A program made the position numbers and the translations under genes. Source: Berberis thunbergii (lineage: Eukaryota; Streptophyta; Magnoliopsida; Ranunculales; Berberidaceae). Taken from it: a stretch of 64,000 nt of DNA. The stretch covers positions 62,001 through 126,000 of the forward strand of contig QNQO01000542.1 of the NCBI GenBank assembly GCA_003290165.1, written 5' to 3'. The first letter of the stretch is position 1. The number at the start of each line of letters is the position of its first letter. Below are positions 1 to 13,448 of the stretch, in pieces. The notes below the pieces were generated by a model, which saw only the letters and a program-made list of their open reading frames with translations, did not search any database and was not told the origin of the DNA.

Positions 1-328
1 TACTGAGTCCTTGTGAAGATAGGTAAAACCACAATGCTTTGTGAAGAGAATGAATGTGTGTTGTCAAAATTTATCCATCCTTATTTTTAAGAAGATAGGG
101 CAACAATTGTCATTACAAAATTATGTTAATGTTATTATTGAAATAATTTTTTACTCAGCACTTAGTGCTAAGTGATCAACACCTCCATGTTGCTTACTCC
201 AATCAGACTAGAACTAAAATAAATACTCTAAACAAGGTAGTCCACTTCTTATTAAGACTTTCAATTCCATAAGAAAAACTCACTCGCTTCTTCCCGATTA
301 TGAACTTATGATAAATGAATTAATTATA
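1..328. other. AT-rich flank, no gene seen
   Basis: No coding region, RNA gene or repeat structure could be supported here. It is ordinary AT-rich plant intergenic sequence. Confidence 0.5.
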
Positions 329-529
329 GAGAAATTCTAAATGTCGAGGGAATGAGCGAGGAAACGAGCGAGGGAAATGAAGTGGCGAGGTGAGAGCCGT
401 TCATTTCCCTCGAAATGCGTGCGTTGACTTTTCTCGCGCGCATCTCGAGGGAAATGAACGGCTCTCACCTCGCCACTTCATTTCCCTCGCTCGTTTCCTC
501 ACTCATTCCCTCGACATTTAGAATCTCTC
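329..529. repeat. MITE-like foldback, copy 1 of a family
   Basis: The 201 bases form an almost perfect hairpin. The left arm begins gagaaattctaaatgtcgag and the right arm is its inverse with one mismatch in the first 20 bases. A short loop around base 425-440 separates the arms. The interior is rich in CGAGG/CCTCG motifs, and six related copies occur elsewhere in the window. It has no coding capacity. Two relatives at 13243 and 38579 have 9-bp target duplications and one at 36079 has about 10 bp. This suggests a Mutator-type MITE, but no clear target duplication is visible at this copy. Confidence 0.8.
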
Positions 530-932
530 ACATTTTAATACGTATCTCAAGGAGTTTGTATAAAACAATTTGAAATTTTAACAAGTTTTTTATGTGAATC
601 GCGCTTAAATTGATCCACCCCTTAAGCCCAAATTCTATGAAATTGGATGGTAAAAAAATCTTTCCTTTTTGTTTCGTTGCCAAAACCAAACAAAGGAATC
701 TGGTTCCTTTGCGTGAACGCAAAAGAAGCAAGAAGAGCAAAAGTTTGTTCTTCTGCGCAATTGGTTTTGTTTGAAAAGACGCAGAGAGAGAGAGAGAGAG
801 AGTAGCAATTTCCCGCTCTCCAGACCTTCAATCTCTCCTAAAACCTCTTCTTTCAATTCATTCCCCTCTCGAATCCCCACGTCTTTAGCTTTCCATTCTT
901 CTTCTTCTTCTCGTCAGATTTCATGCACGGAA
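530..932 (+). promoter_or_regulatory. 5' flank and CT-rich leader of the oxygenase gene
   Basis: A (GA)n run lies at about 782-803, followed by a CT-rich stretch typical of plant 5' leaders. The frame of the first exon stays open upstream but has no in-frame ATG before 933. The protein is therefore taken to start there. No convincing TATA box was found. Confidence 0.35.
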
Positions 933-3900
933 ATGTCTGCTTCACTCCAAAACTATCCCCCAACTCTGCAAACAGTCTCAATCTCGTACTCTCAACTTCA
1001 AGTTAAGTATCTTTCTTTGGATTCATATTGTTAATGGGTTTTAATTAGTTCTTGATTTCAAGTCTGGGTTTGCTTTGTTTTGGCCTTTGGGTGTAATTTC
1101 AAGTCTGACAAATTGTCATTTTTTGGGATTTTGATGTAAAAAGGATAAAACAGTGGACTTATCGGCAAAGATTGAAGATGGGTTCGGACCAAATGGCTTG
1201 GGGATTCTTTCCATTTCAAATGTAAGAGTGAAATTGTATATTTGTTAAACTTTATGTGCATGCCAAATATGATCACCTTCCTACATGGTTTGATGAGTAT
1301 CCCTTTCATTCATTAGTGAATTTTAGTTGTCTTCCCTATTTTGCAGGTCCCCGGATTTTCTTTCTTGCGCAAAAGTCTCCTAGATCTTTCACCGAGGTAT
1401 TTTTTGGCGTGCATATGGCATTTTTGGTTTATCTTTTGGTTTATTTGTTTGTTGACTTCATCATAATAGCAAGGATCAGAGCCCCCCCCCTTTTTTTTAA
1501 GTTCTTATTATCTATATGTTTTCCTTTTTAGGTTAGCAAATCTTCCCGAAGATGTGAAGAAGGCACTTGAAGATCCTCATAGCAGGTAACTGGTATTGCT
1601 TCAATTATTTTTGTACCTTTAACATAAATAGAACCAAAGTGTGTTTAATTAATATTGATGTGGAGAAACTGCCTTAATATATTCATCCCTTTTAACCATA
1701 AATTTGCTAGAGATGGGCTTTGGCAGTTGTTTTTGGTTATTAATTAATGTGCATTTATTAATATGATGGGAAAGTTCATCTTGTAGAAACAAGGAAGCCT
1801 TGCTGAAAATGGAAACATTTGGAAGGAAACAAAAAAGCACATATCTGAATGACTTCAGAAGTAGCTTTGCTAGTGGCTTAAAGTCATGCTTGAGTTGGCA
1901 CAACAAAGTCAAATCATTCACTAGCATATATGAGAGCTATGTTGGTTGATGCTCTAAACACATTATTGATTGAGCATCCTAAGAGGTGGTCTCAAGTCGA
2001 ATTCCTTTGCGTTTGCATGAAGCGAGAATGGATTAGTAAACGAGGAAATCACTATCATAGTGTTTTAAATCCACTTATTTTGAAGTGGCAAAACAATTAG
2101 GATGAAAGATTCATGTAATAACAGTTGCAAACTGAACAGTATGATGATGTTATCACCTTTAATCGTGGGGGTAAGACATTGCTGACTCGTTACAAGATAC
2201 TGCTTAACAGGGTCTCTACACTACATTTATGATATATTGAGTGTTATACCTATCAGTGAATAATTTTTCAAATATTTTGCTTTTCCTATTGCAGATACAA
2301 CTTTGGTTGGAGCCACGGGAAAGAGAAGCTTGAATCTGGAAAGCCTGGTAAAATTTTCTCCCTTCCAATGCTTCTAAGGTTCAAGAATATCAATAGGTTT
2401 ATATCTCACTTTGGGAAGTTGTAGCTCTTTTTGACATCTTTGAAAAATGAGAAGTCTTATATTAATCTTAAGTATGAGATGAAAATGTAAGTGCAAAATT
2501 ATAAATGTACAATTTATTTATTTATTTTTATTTTTAAATTCCAATAGGCTTTCTGCTATTGTCAATGTGAGGTTTGGCGTTTAAGCTTCTTGCAGGCACC
2601 TTCTGGTTGAATGGTGTTTTTTGTGTTGCAGATATGTTAAAGGGATCTTACTATGCAAATCCGATATTAGACACTCCAACAACTGAGGCTGCCCTTGTTC
2701 ATCGGTAATAATTAGATCTGTGTGCTTTATCAGGTGTTAAAATCCGCTTCTACATGGACATTCAATTATCACACTCTGCATATTTTAATGTCTCCTTGAT
2801 TACATTGCCTTGTAATCAGGATGCGGTTGAGACTTGGAAATTGAATGTTCCATCCTGGTTTGTAAAATTTATTATTAATATTATTATCAAAGTCTCATTC
2901 TTAATCTATGTTTTGTATTCCATTTGTTGACATCCATTAACTATTCTCTATATATGGAAATTTGAATTGTTGAAATATTTAAGTATTGTTGATCTAAATT
3001 TGAATTGTGGAAATATTCAACTATTGTTGATCTACACTAGATTTTTTTCTCCCAAATACCAAAGTATTTTTAAATCTCTCAGTAGAATAATATGCATTCC
3101 TTTATTGCTCTTTCCAATCTGAACTTAGTTTGTTTGGTAGCTTTTTTACTCTGGACAAAAGACATTATCTTGGTTGTGTCTTCAACTCTTCATCTGACTT
3201 ATTGTTCATAATCCAGATGACATCTTCTCAGCTTCCATACCCGCACAAAAATCTTTTAGAGTGGTTTGAGTGTAAAAGTTGTAGTTGTTTCTTCTAGAGA
3301 ATAAAGAAATCAAAATAGTTCTGCAAGGCGTGGTTCTGCAGCAATATACTAAACTTTTTGTTTGACAAGTCCTTGAAATCATAAACAAAAATGGTCAAGA
3401 AATTGAATTTCCACAAGTCAAGAATTTTCAGTGATAGACCAACCATAGAATATGTTTTGTGTTACGATCCTAGTTAAGTAATTATCCTTTCACTTCTTGA
3501 CAACTCGGACTTTTGAGGAGCATTGTTTGGTTCTTAACAATTGGTATTAGAGCCAAAGGCCACGTTTAAGATTCGATTCCAGGGAGGGGCACCCTAGAGG
3601 CTATATTAATCTAATTTCGGATTATGTATGGATATAGTGCTAAGTTGTTGAATAATGGAGCGGGCTACCGTCAAACCAATATCAATAGCTTGGGCCGATG
3701 AGGAGCTTGGTGGAATGTTAAGATCCTAGTTAAGTATTTGGCTTTTCCGCTCATTCGCAGCTTGGGCTTTTGAGGACTTTTGGATGATTCTTAACATCGT
3801 ATATTGTAATTTAATTAGTTCTTGGGTTAATTCAACTTGTAAGTGACTGCAATTCAAATTTTAAGGTTCCCATGGTTAAGTTCTCGATGCAAGAATTTTT

Positions 3901-6900
3901 TTTATGATGAATGGGGAATCATGGATGCTACTTGTTACTTTGTATTTTAAGAGCTGTATGCATGGTATGCCACGAGAATAATTTCCAAGGATGCCTATAA
4001 AGTAAATGAGAACTCAATTTATCTTTATCCACTTTATGAAAAAATGATTTTTCTCGCATGATCTGTGCTGGCTTATAAAATACGTAATTATTTTCATTGG
4101 AAGTTTGTTATAATCCTATTAATTTGAGTTTTGGCTATGCATTTATTTCTTGATCCACTATGTGATAGGGATTTCTGTTTAGTTTTCTTATACTGGACAA
4201 AGTCTGGCGATTCTCGTAGAAATTGCTGTTGATGTTCTGCTTTCATGTTATAGTTATTTGTGAAGTTGGAAGCAATGCTATGATATGCTTGGGGTTTACC
4301 GTATGTGTAAGGGTATAGATGTGCTGCTTATGGCTAAAATGTTTCCATGTATGCTTTATTGTCTAGGTATCCATCATATTGTCAGCCAAATATCTGGCCT
4401 CGTGATGCTTTGCCCGAACTTGAACCAGGTATTTGTTTTTAGATTCTTAACTGCACTGTTGAAACATGGTGTATAAGACCCAACTGGATCCTCTTTTTTT
4501 TTTTTTTTTTTTTTTTTTAATGATTTGTTGGTATGATTGTTGTCTGGAATATTGATCTACTTTCCTGAGGTGACATATCTGAAGTTACTCTTGTATTTCC
4601 AGTACCTCATAATTGGTGTCAATAACAAGGCTTGTGCCATCATAATCATTCCATTGACTGTTTTGCATTTGCCCATTCGTGATTTTATAGTCTGTTAGCT
4701 TATTAGGAAACATGACTTTACTCTTACAAACATTGTATTGCAACTGTCTTGGCGGTTGCTATGGTTGGTGCCTAATAATCTGTATTCTACTACACAGGCT
4801 TTTGTTGTATGAATCATTGAATCCAAAACGCAGTTGCTTCTTCTCACGAATGTGATGTGGGCACAAAATAGGGATACAAGAATTGGGGCAGAAGTGGTTG
4901 TAAATGCAGGGGTTTTGGCGATTGTTTAACAGGATTTAAAATTGAAACCGGATTATTAGAACTAACTGGGGCTAATTAATCATTGATGAATATTTGTTTA
5001 TAGGATAATTGATCTAAGAAAGAATGGGTCTGAGGGATTAGAAATTGTGGGAATGCTAGGTTTAGGGTGGTGTGAATTGGATTTAATGTTACCAAATTAA
5101 AATGAATAGCAATTGGCAACAGCCCCACTGAAATGGACATATCTTTGGGCATGGTCCCTTAAAGGATTTTTAGTGGTTTAGCAATTTTAAAGTCACACTT
5201 CCTAACAAAACCAAAGTCAAGGATAATTATTAGCTAACGTTCCTGTAGAAGTGAAATTTGCAATGTAAAATGGACATCTGATCGTTGAACTTCAATTTGA
5301 TCCTCTACCTTCTACTGATTACTATAAAGCATATTTTCATTGCCTTTTTAGTTGAACTTCACCACCTTGTTCACTGAAATGCAATAACAGTTCTATGTTT
5401 TGGAATTTGGAATTGGTAACAAAAGAATTTCTGGATTCTTGTTATGACACACACAAAATATCAATTTTTATTCAAGGTTGTCTAACAAATACTTATTGTT
5501 TGGTCATGTAGCTTTTAAAGCTCTTGGGAAGCTTATGCTGGAAGTTGGGTTGATGTTGGCATATCACTGTGACAGATATGGTATAATAATAATCACTGAT
5601 CTGGTTACATTATTATGACTTCTGTATGCAAGAAACCCTTCCTAGAAATATTTTGAGATGAATCTTTATTGCTAAGTTTAAGAGTCCTTTATTGTGGTAC
5701 CTATCCTTTTTAGATGTCATTTGGTAACTCTTTACTCAGAAATCAATAAATCATTGCTTTATCTTGCATTTAAATTATAATAATTTTTTTTAGAGAAAGT
5801 TAGGAAATTATTGGTAGAGATGCATATACATTTTTTGGACATGTTATCCTGCAAAACTATTTTTTGCTTAGAAATTTATCTAGAAACAATATAAAATATT
5901 CAGTGTGATGAATTTTTATTGTATCAAAATGAAACACCAGTTGAACCCGCCTTAGTAGGTTGTTTCATTTTGTTTTGAGTTTGGACATAAAACTATTACA
6001 AGTTATTTGAGCTGCATGAATAGTTGTTGAACATGTTTCAGTCAAACTGATTTCTGACACCTGATCTTTTCATCTTCACTGAGTAGCGTCCAAGTGGATG
6101 ACAATATGTGATGGTGAATGTCTTGAGCAGACACTTTTGCATTCTCGGTGTCACAAGGGACGTCTTCTATACTATTTTCCAGCACACGAAAGGTAATCTT
6201 TGGCATCTAAGAGTCTCAGGATGTTATTCATGAATATCATATATGTTTGACATTTAGTTTTTCTGATTCACAGCCTAGTCTAATCTTTAGAAGAAAAAAA
6301 ACTATGGAAACTGTTTTTCCTGAATTGTACTTGGTCAATATTTTATTCAGAAATTTGGAATTAGTGGTTTGAGTATATTCTAGTTCATTTTTAAGATTTT
6401 CAAGTGGTTTCTCTTGCAGCAATTTCACCGAAGATGTGGGCACCACATCGTCTTGGTGCGGATGGCATACAGACCATGGTTCTCTAACAGGTGACCAGTT
6501 TGCCTCCACATTTATTATAATCTTTTGCAAAGACTTCAGAAAAAATGATATTACTGGATGATAAAAATTGTTGGATGTGCCAACGGGGGTACTAGGACTG
6601 CATTGTAAGAGAACTAGAGTTTGTCTCATGCCGTTGGCACTCCATATAATTTTATTTTTGTTAAATATTTTGTAGTGAATACCTCTGTCACTATCCCCAT
6701 TTTCGGTCTCAATCAGCATTGAAGTGTAAGCTTATTCTAAGGTAAAAATATGTATTATAAATTTTAGGATTAGACTCGGTCAAATTTGAATCAGTTGGGG
6801 AAAAATTTTAAATGCCGAGAATGAGTTCTCCCCCAATCTTCCAAAATTTGAAATTTAGGGTTTTTGTTTAAATGTGTATTAAGATGCCCGACTCATTTTT

Positions 6901-9900
6901 TTTTCTGTATGATCAACCCGTCTCATTGCTTGGAAAAATATTAAAGACGTGAAATACATTATACGTTTTTTAATTATAAAATATAAAGTTTAAAAATTTT
7001 GGTGTTTGTATTGATCATTGATTTTGTTGGAAAAATCTTCAAAAATGCATTTCAACAATACTAAGCTTACCAAAATCCGACGACGATGTAGATAGTTATA
7101 TAATTTTCAATTCGCTAAAAGAAAAAAACATTATTTTCTTTCTCCGCCACATGTACATTCCACAAACTTTTTTCAAAAGTTTTTCATTATTTTTGTCCTT
7201 CGACTTATTTTATATTTACAAATATGCCATCATAGGAAATGAATCTCAATCCTCAAATTCAATATATTTTCCAACTTTATATCCTAACCATCTTTTATTT
7301 ACTAATCCTTCTGATTTGACTTTGTCCCAGTAAGGAATGAATTGTAAAACACCATTCCGAATTGTAATATAGATGCTTGAATATAGTGGTGGCTAATAAC
7401 CATAAGCTGAGATTACACATTTTACGGTTTTGAAGGTTGGGAAGAGATTCATATTAATAAGATCAAGGCTCTCCAAAAAAAGTAGACATGAAGCATTAAC
7501 TCAGTGTTCTAAAAATCGCTAGGCGCTGGGCGGGCGGCGAGCAGGTGCCTAGCGCCCAGGGGCCTAGGCGGGTGCCTAGGCGGTCTTAGGTTTTGTATTA
7601 TAACTTTAATAATTTACAAAAGTTAAGCATAATACCTTATCAATTACATCCAATTTAATGTCAATATATATATATATATGCAAAATTTAAAAACATGAAA
7701 AATTAACAATCGTGAACAAAATTTATTAAAACTCAAATGACTGAAGTTGGTCATGATGGGTACTTTATATAAATTTGAATTTGTGTACTCTTTTATTTTT
7801 CTTCAAATTGCATGAATAATCTCAGTTATGTTTGATAAAATCTACATTAGTAAAATTGGTACCGGCAGATCCTTTGAAAATTTCATTAAGTAATCATCCT
7901 TCGCTACATTTAGACATATCATCATTATCATCATCAAAGTCCATTCCCGAGATTTTCTAAAAAAACAATTAAATAGTTTATTTCTAAAAAATAGGAAAGA
8001 AAAATAAAATAAGAACACAATCAACCTTATTAAAAAATAAAAAAAATAAAAAAAAATAAAAAATCTCCCAGACCGCCTAGACCCCGCCTAGGCTGCCCAG
8101 ACCCGCCTAGACCCCGCCCAGACCCGCCTAGACTCGCCCAGACAGCCGCCCAGGCATTAATCTGGGCGGTTTTCCACCTTCTAGCTCCTAGGCGGCCGCC
8201 TAGACCGATTTTTAGAACACTGCATTAACTTGAATAGAGAAAAAACTGCTTGGACTCGATTTCTTACTTTTATTTGCTGCTAAAGCTTTAGGACATGAAA
8301 AGGTCAAGTGACACACTCGTTCTAGTCTAGTGGCTCAATTCTATTTTGGCCCAATTTTGGTGGACCTAGACCTAGATACCAGCTTCAATAGCTATTTCAT
8401 ATGTTTAGCAATACACAATTTTCTGGAATAGATAATCAATATAAATGGTTCTAGTCTAATGGATACATGACTCTTGTCACATTCAAGGCGTCATCAACAG
8501 TCAGATTTTTTTTTTTAGGTTCATCGAGTAATGCACTAAACATACGGTAAGATGTCCTTGTATAGTATGTCGCATTGTTAAGTGCATCGGTATTGGAAAT
8601 ATGTGGCCTCAATGTCTATAGGGTCAGTGGAGCTGGAGTTCCACAACAGAGGCTTAAGTCATTACGTGGCATGAATGTTTATGTCAGTTGGAGTGGAAAC
8701 CTGAAAGAACTTGTATATAGATATGAAAGAATCAAATGAGCAGTTAATAAAATTTGAAAACAAGTAATATCATTAGAGAATTTGTTCTATTAGGCATTGA
8801 TACAAAGGAGAAATGTCTGAATGATCTTTATTTAATTGTTAGCATCATTCAGGAATAATTGCTGTCATGGCCAAAAGTTTTGGTACAGTGAAGGTGATGT
8901 GAACACCGTGCCTAAAGGTTTTTGGTTTGATATTGAAGACTCTTAACTTGTTGTCATGGCCTGTGGTACTTGTGGAAACTAAAGAAAAGTGTTAAAATGA
9001 TATGTTTAGCATTTTTTTTTGGTAGCCTGAGAACTAAGCGCTATAGCTTGAGTAGAGCTTCTTCTCATGTTTGCTGATTGTCAATATGAATCATGTGTCA
9101 GCAGTCATTAACAGACCATCCTGCTTGACGTACATGTTTGTGATGAGCTGGCAGCTATCATCATTACTCATTATAATGTAGCTTTCTTATCTGTTTAAAG
9201 ATCTCGTTACTGAAAGATACCCATTTTCATACCACTAGATAGAGCTTTTTAAGTAGAACTCCTTTGAAAAGTTCAATAGACATATTCACTATCAAGCCAC
9301 TTCCATTTGTTCTCAAGGCAAAGCTAGATTAACATTCACATTCTTGTCCCGGTGTTGCATTTCCGAATTTTTGGTAGTCCTTTATACAAATTTATGTTTT
9401 AATAATTTACTTTTGTACAATTTCTAATGCCTGTCTTAATTACATATGTAGGTCTTACCCGTGCCTTGTTTACGAGAGATGGCATGGAAATACCTTGTCC
9501 TGATAAAGCTGCTGGTCTTTACATTAGAACACGAAATGATCAGATTGTCAAAGTACGTTTTTGTCGACAACTTTTATGTAATTTATGATAATTTTAATTA
9601 TTTTACAATTTTACTGGTGATTAATAGATTACCAGAATCATTTTGAAAAAAAAACAGCCATGCCATAAAATCATTTCCATGAGGGATTTATGATTTAAAA
9701 TTCACAATTCTTGTTTTAAAAGCAGAAAAATATTTTAGATGATAATTGGGACTTGTTTATGTTGCATCAGGTGGTCTTTGGAGAAGATGAAATAGCATAT
9801 CAAATTGGCGAAACCACTGAAATCCTTTCTAGAGGTCGTCTTTGTGCGACCCCACATTGTGTGCAGGTACTTATTTTTATACTGATTTGATACTCATTAT

Positions 9901-11128
9901 TATTATTTTCCTTTGGCACCGGGGGGAGGGTGAGGGGATAGCCAATAGAAACTTAAAACTCAATACATTAGGAATATTTTCATGGTGATGAATTTTGTTT
10001 TGAAGATTTATATTCTAATCCTAGTGTTACACCACCCCAAAGTTTAGTTGTTTGTTATTAACTATAGCATGAGAAGTCAAGTGATAAAATTTTTAGCTAA
10101 TATTCATATCACTCAATGTACAAGAATTTTTGAGATTGCCAAAAATCCTTTGGTGGTAATTTATTAAGATCTGAGATATTGAAGCTTCCATTGGTCATTT
10201 GTACAATGGACTGGTCCAGTTTGCAAATATGAATTGAAGTAACATGGTATCACCCATTTGTAAAATTGTTTTTGGATTTCTGCTGGTCTGTCTAGGAAAG
10301 TAGTGTATGCTAAAGAGATGCAAACTCAAATCATCTTTCTTATTATATCGTAATTTGTATTTTTTAACTCTGTCGTTGTATTTCTTATGATTTCAATAAC
10401 TTTTTTTGTTTTGTAGGCACCCAGAGGAGAGAAGGCTTTTGGTGTAGATCGTTCAACTTTCGCATTGTTCATGCAACCTGACTGGTATGATGGTAGAATA
10501 TTTGGTAGTAATGTTGGAGTCAATAATAATGGAGTATATAAGAAGTCTTTACGGTCTTTATTTCATAGATTTCAAGCAATCATGTAGTAGCTTATTCTAT
10601 ATGCTCGGTGGTAACTGTAATCCTTATTTGGTACTAATTTTGTAGGGATGAACACCTAAACTTCCCCAGTGAGGTGCATCTGCATGAAGAGGTATGTTGT
10701 CTGAAACCGAGCAATGTTTTGATTGGCATTCATTATTGCCGCACTGAATGACAATATTCTAATTGTCCTACTTTTGCTTATTTCACATGAAAATTCAAAG
10801 AAACACGTTGTTGCATTTGCATATAATGGATGATTCAGCATGTTTTACTTGCTCACCTTGTGATTTTTATTTATTATTATTATCTTCTTTTTTTCCTGAA
10901 TAAGTAGAATTATAGCGGTTCAAGTTAAAGCATATGTAAAAAGATATTTCATCTGCCTAGGAATGAAACTTTTTGTTATCTCTGCAAGTTATGTTACTAT
11001 TAATGGAATTCGAATTGTTACATTTAAACCACACTGTTTTTATTTTTCAGATAATCCAGCCAAATGGAAGTTTAACGTTTGGTGAATATTCTGAGAAGCT
11101 CCTTGACAAATACTACCACTTGAAATAG
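933..11128 (+). CDS. 2-oxoglutarate/Fe(II)-dependent oxygenase, IPNS-like, 15 exons
   Basis: Exons: 933-1001, 1144-1221, 1347-1396, 1532-1585, 2295-2347, 2632-2704, 4367-4428, 5512-5580, 6087-6192, 6420-6490, 9452-9552, 9771-9866, 10417-10484, 10646-10691, 11051-11128. All have GT/AG borders and consistent phases, giving 357 residues. The double-stranded beta-helix oxygenase core is recognisable. The iron ligands are the H-T-D motif (H221, D223) and a distal H291; R306 and T308 match the R-x-S/T co-substrate motif. The N-terminal half contains the RYNFGWSHG block seen in plant IPNS-like proteins. The family normally oxidises a small molecule using 2-oxoglutarate and O2 in the cytosol; the substrate here is unknown. 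Intron 6 holds a TRIM and the 2.96-kb intron 10 holds a hAT element. No disabling change was seen, so the gene appears functional. Confidence 0.88.
3460..3796 (+). mobile_element. TRIM/SMART-type miniature LTR retrotransposon in intron 6
   Basis: Two similar terminal repeats of about 80 bp (3460-3539 and 3716-3796) both start TGTTA and end TTCTTAACA. Directly after the first is TTGGTATTAGAGCC, one base off the usual primer binding site for initiator tRNA-Met. The 176-bp interior has no coding capacity. This is the architecture of terminal-repeat retrotransposons in miniature. Flanking target duplications are not clear, so the exact ends may differ by a few bases. Confidence 0.75.
7502..8222. 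mobile_element. Non-autonomous hAT element in intron 10
   Basis: The terminal inverted repeats are perfect over 17 bp (cagtgttctaaaaatcg) and are flanked by a perfect 8-bp target duplication, cattaact (7494-7501 and 8223-8230). An 8-bp duplication with a CAGTG...CACTG terminus is the hAT signature. The subterminal regions are packed with CCTAGGCG/CGCCTAG motifs. The middle is AT-rich and non-coding. A second copy lies inverted at 43957-44630. Confidence 0.9.
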
Positions 11129-13242
11129 GTAACAGTTGTTAATTTTCTCTTGTAGTTAAATATGCCCACGTTTTTTTTGTAAATAATCTCACTCATTGTA
11201 AGGGATAATCAAATATTGCTTGAATCACATCTTAATAAACAGTTATATGATAGAATAAATAAATAAATATATATATATATATATTTTTAATTTCCTTCTT
11301 ATTGTTCCTTTCTGTACAATGCTCGGTGAGTTACCTTGGTTGGGCTTAACTTCTAGTGGAGTGGGTCTGGGCTGCGGGTTGACTCCTCAATGTTAAATTT
11401 GCGGCTGGGCTGATCCAGAACTAACCACCTACTCAAGTTTAGTTAATCAATCATTAATCTATTAATCTGTTATGCTCCCATAATCTCTCTATCTCTTTTG
11501 ACAAACTAATAACAATACAGATGATCATTGATCAGAAAAATGGACAGTTTTATCTGTCCGGAGTGTGGAGCCTACTTTGTTGATCGCAATGTCCATCACT
11601 TGTTTATTCAGTTAAAAAATACCATCCAGAATGATCCTCTAGACCGCCAAGAATTTTTGGTAGTTGTATCATTAGCGTACATGATTAGACTGAAAATAAT
11701 GAGTAACTAATCATTAACAACTTTTTGCAGTCATATTATCAAAAACAATAAAAAAAACTATTAAGAAAATGTTGACTAGATGACGCATCAGAAAATAATT
11801 AGTTTACATGATTAACTGAAAATAATGAGTGATCCTCTGAACTAGGGTTTGTCCAGAAGTGAACTTTTACAGTCTGGGAACTGGGAAGTGCCTGTCAATG
11901 CTCAAGTTCGATTGAGAGTGAGAGCCTTCAAATGTCACTGTTTTGGTAAAAAACTTGATTAATAGTTAACAGTGATGTTTGAAGTCGGCATAATTGAAGT
12001 CAAAGGTGGATTACTTGTCGCAACTTTAATGTCATTGGCAAAAGTAACCAGTTTAATAATACTTAAAGCCGAAAGTTGAGCTCTTAAGGATCCTCCTCAA
12101 CAAGACAAAGTTGTTTATACCGATTTAGAATACTTTAATTGTGTGCGCTTTAAGAAAGGAAAATTATGTACTACTCTCTCGACTCTGCGCACACACGCCT
12201 TTTACCGGGCAGGTCACTAATTACGAACACAGTAACTAGTGGCCTGTTTGGAAAAATAGCTCTACTTGAAGGGAAGTTTACATGGGAGAGCCATTTTAAC
12301 TGTCCTACAGGTTTACTCTGTATTCTGTAACTTCTGGTTTGGTAAGAACAGAAATCTTTAGGGTTGAAAACATTCTTCTGTATGTTTCACACTACCACAA
12401 CTTAGAAGTGTTTGCATACAATGCACTTTTCCAGGGGGTCAAATTTGTGTACATGCATGAATGGAATACCAACCCGATACCATGAACAATTGAAATTATG
12501 GCCTTGTTGATTTGGATTGGTTGGTGAATGTGAAGGTGAAGGTGAAAGAGACAGCTTCTAGATAAGGTGGGTCTTCTTGGATGATCTCTACTTTATTTTG
12601 TCTCAGTGTTGGAACCTCCCTTCAAATATTACAAACATACACTGACATCTTTCACAATATTTCTTTTTGAACAAAAACTAGGAAATCAGGTTTTTGCCAT
12701 CAGGGTGACGTAGCGTGATCTCGAAAGAATAATAAAATTTTCAAAAAGTTTGTGTATCTCGAGATTGTAAAAAACCTCATATGACAATGACACGTCATCT
12801 TGGTTGTAAAACATGATTCCTTAGCCTAACTATTCTTTTTGAAATGTTCATAGGGGATGTTTGGTTGTTGTTAGGACCAAAACCATTCTCCATGGTAAAG
12901 AATCTTGTTTGTGTCCATGTTCCATGAACCTTTGTTTTGACAAATAAATCATTCTTGAGAAAAATTGTCAGTTGGGTTCTTATTCTGAAAATTAATATCA
13001 AATAACATTTGTGCGGATTTGAGTAGGGATGACAATGGATTGGATACAATTTTCCGACAAATTATGAGGAGGCAAAAATTGTATCCCGAACTGGTATTAG
13101 GCCTAGATTTGAGATGTAGTGCATTAGGTTGATATGTATGTGGTAGACATTAGAGTATGTGGGGAACAATGAATGTTTTTCTTTTGCAAACAATATAGTA
13201 GGCAAGGGACTACCATTATTGGGACACAAATGATATAATCAA
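11129..13242. other. Intergenic, no gene recognised
   Basis: The first few hundred bases are presumably the 3' UTR of the oxygenase gene. An (AT)n run lies at about 11267-11284. Short open frames around 11528 and 12795 show no codon pattern or family resemblance. Nothing else could be supported. Confidence 0.5.
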
Positions 13243-13439
13243 GAAAAATTCTAACTATCGAGGGAAATGGCGAGGATAACAGTGAGGGACCCCACAGGGG
13301 GGGTGGGAGCCGTCCATTCCTCTGGGATACGTGTTTGAACCTATGGGATGCATGTGTTAAAAAGTCAAGCACGCATTTCAAAGGAAGATGAACCCCCCGT
13401 GGGGTCCCTCGCTGTTTTCCTCGACAATTAGAGGGGTTC
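13243..13439. repeat. MITE foldback, copy 2, with 9-bp target duplication
   Basis: A hairpin element starts gaaaaattctaac and ends ttagaggggttc, with CGAGG-rich arms related to the copy at 329. It is flanked by the perfect 9-bp direct repeat tataatcaa (13234-13242 and 13440-13448). The 9-bp duplication points to mobilisation by a Mutator-like transposase. It is non-coding. Confidence 0.85.
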
Positions 13440-13448
13440 TATAATCAA

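Noticed and set aside
6237..6719. 160-residue minus-strand open frame
   Set aside because: It is antisense to exon 10 and introns of the oxygenase gene and has no independent support.
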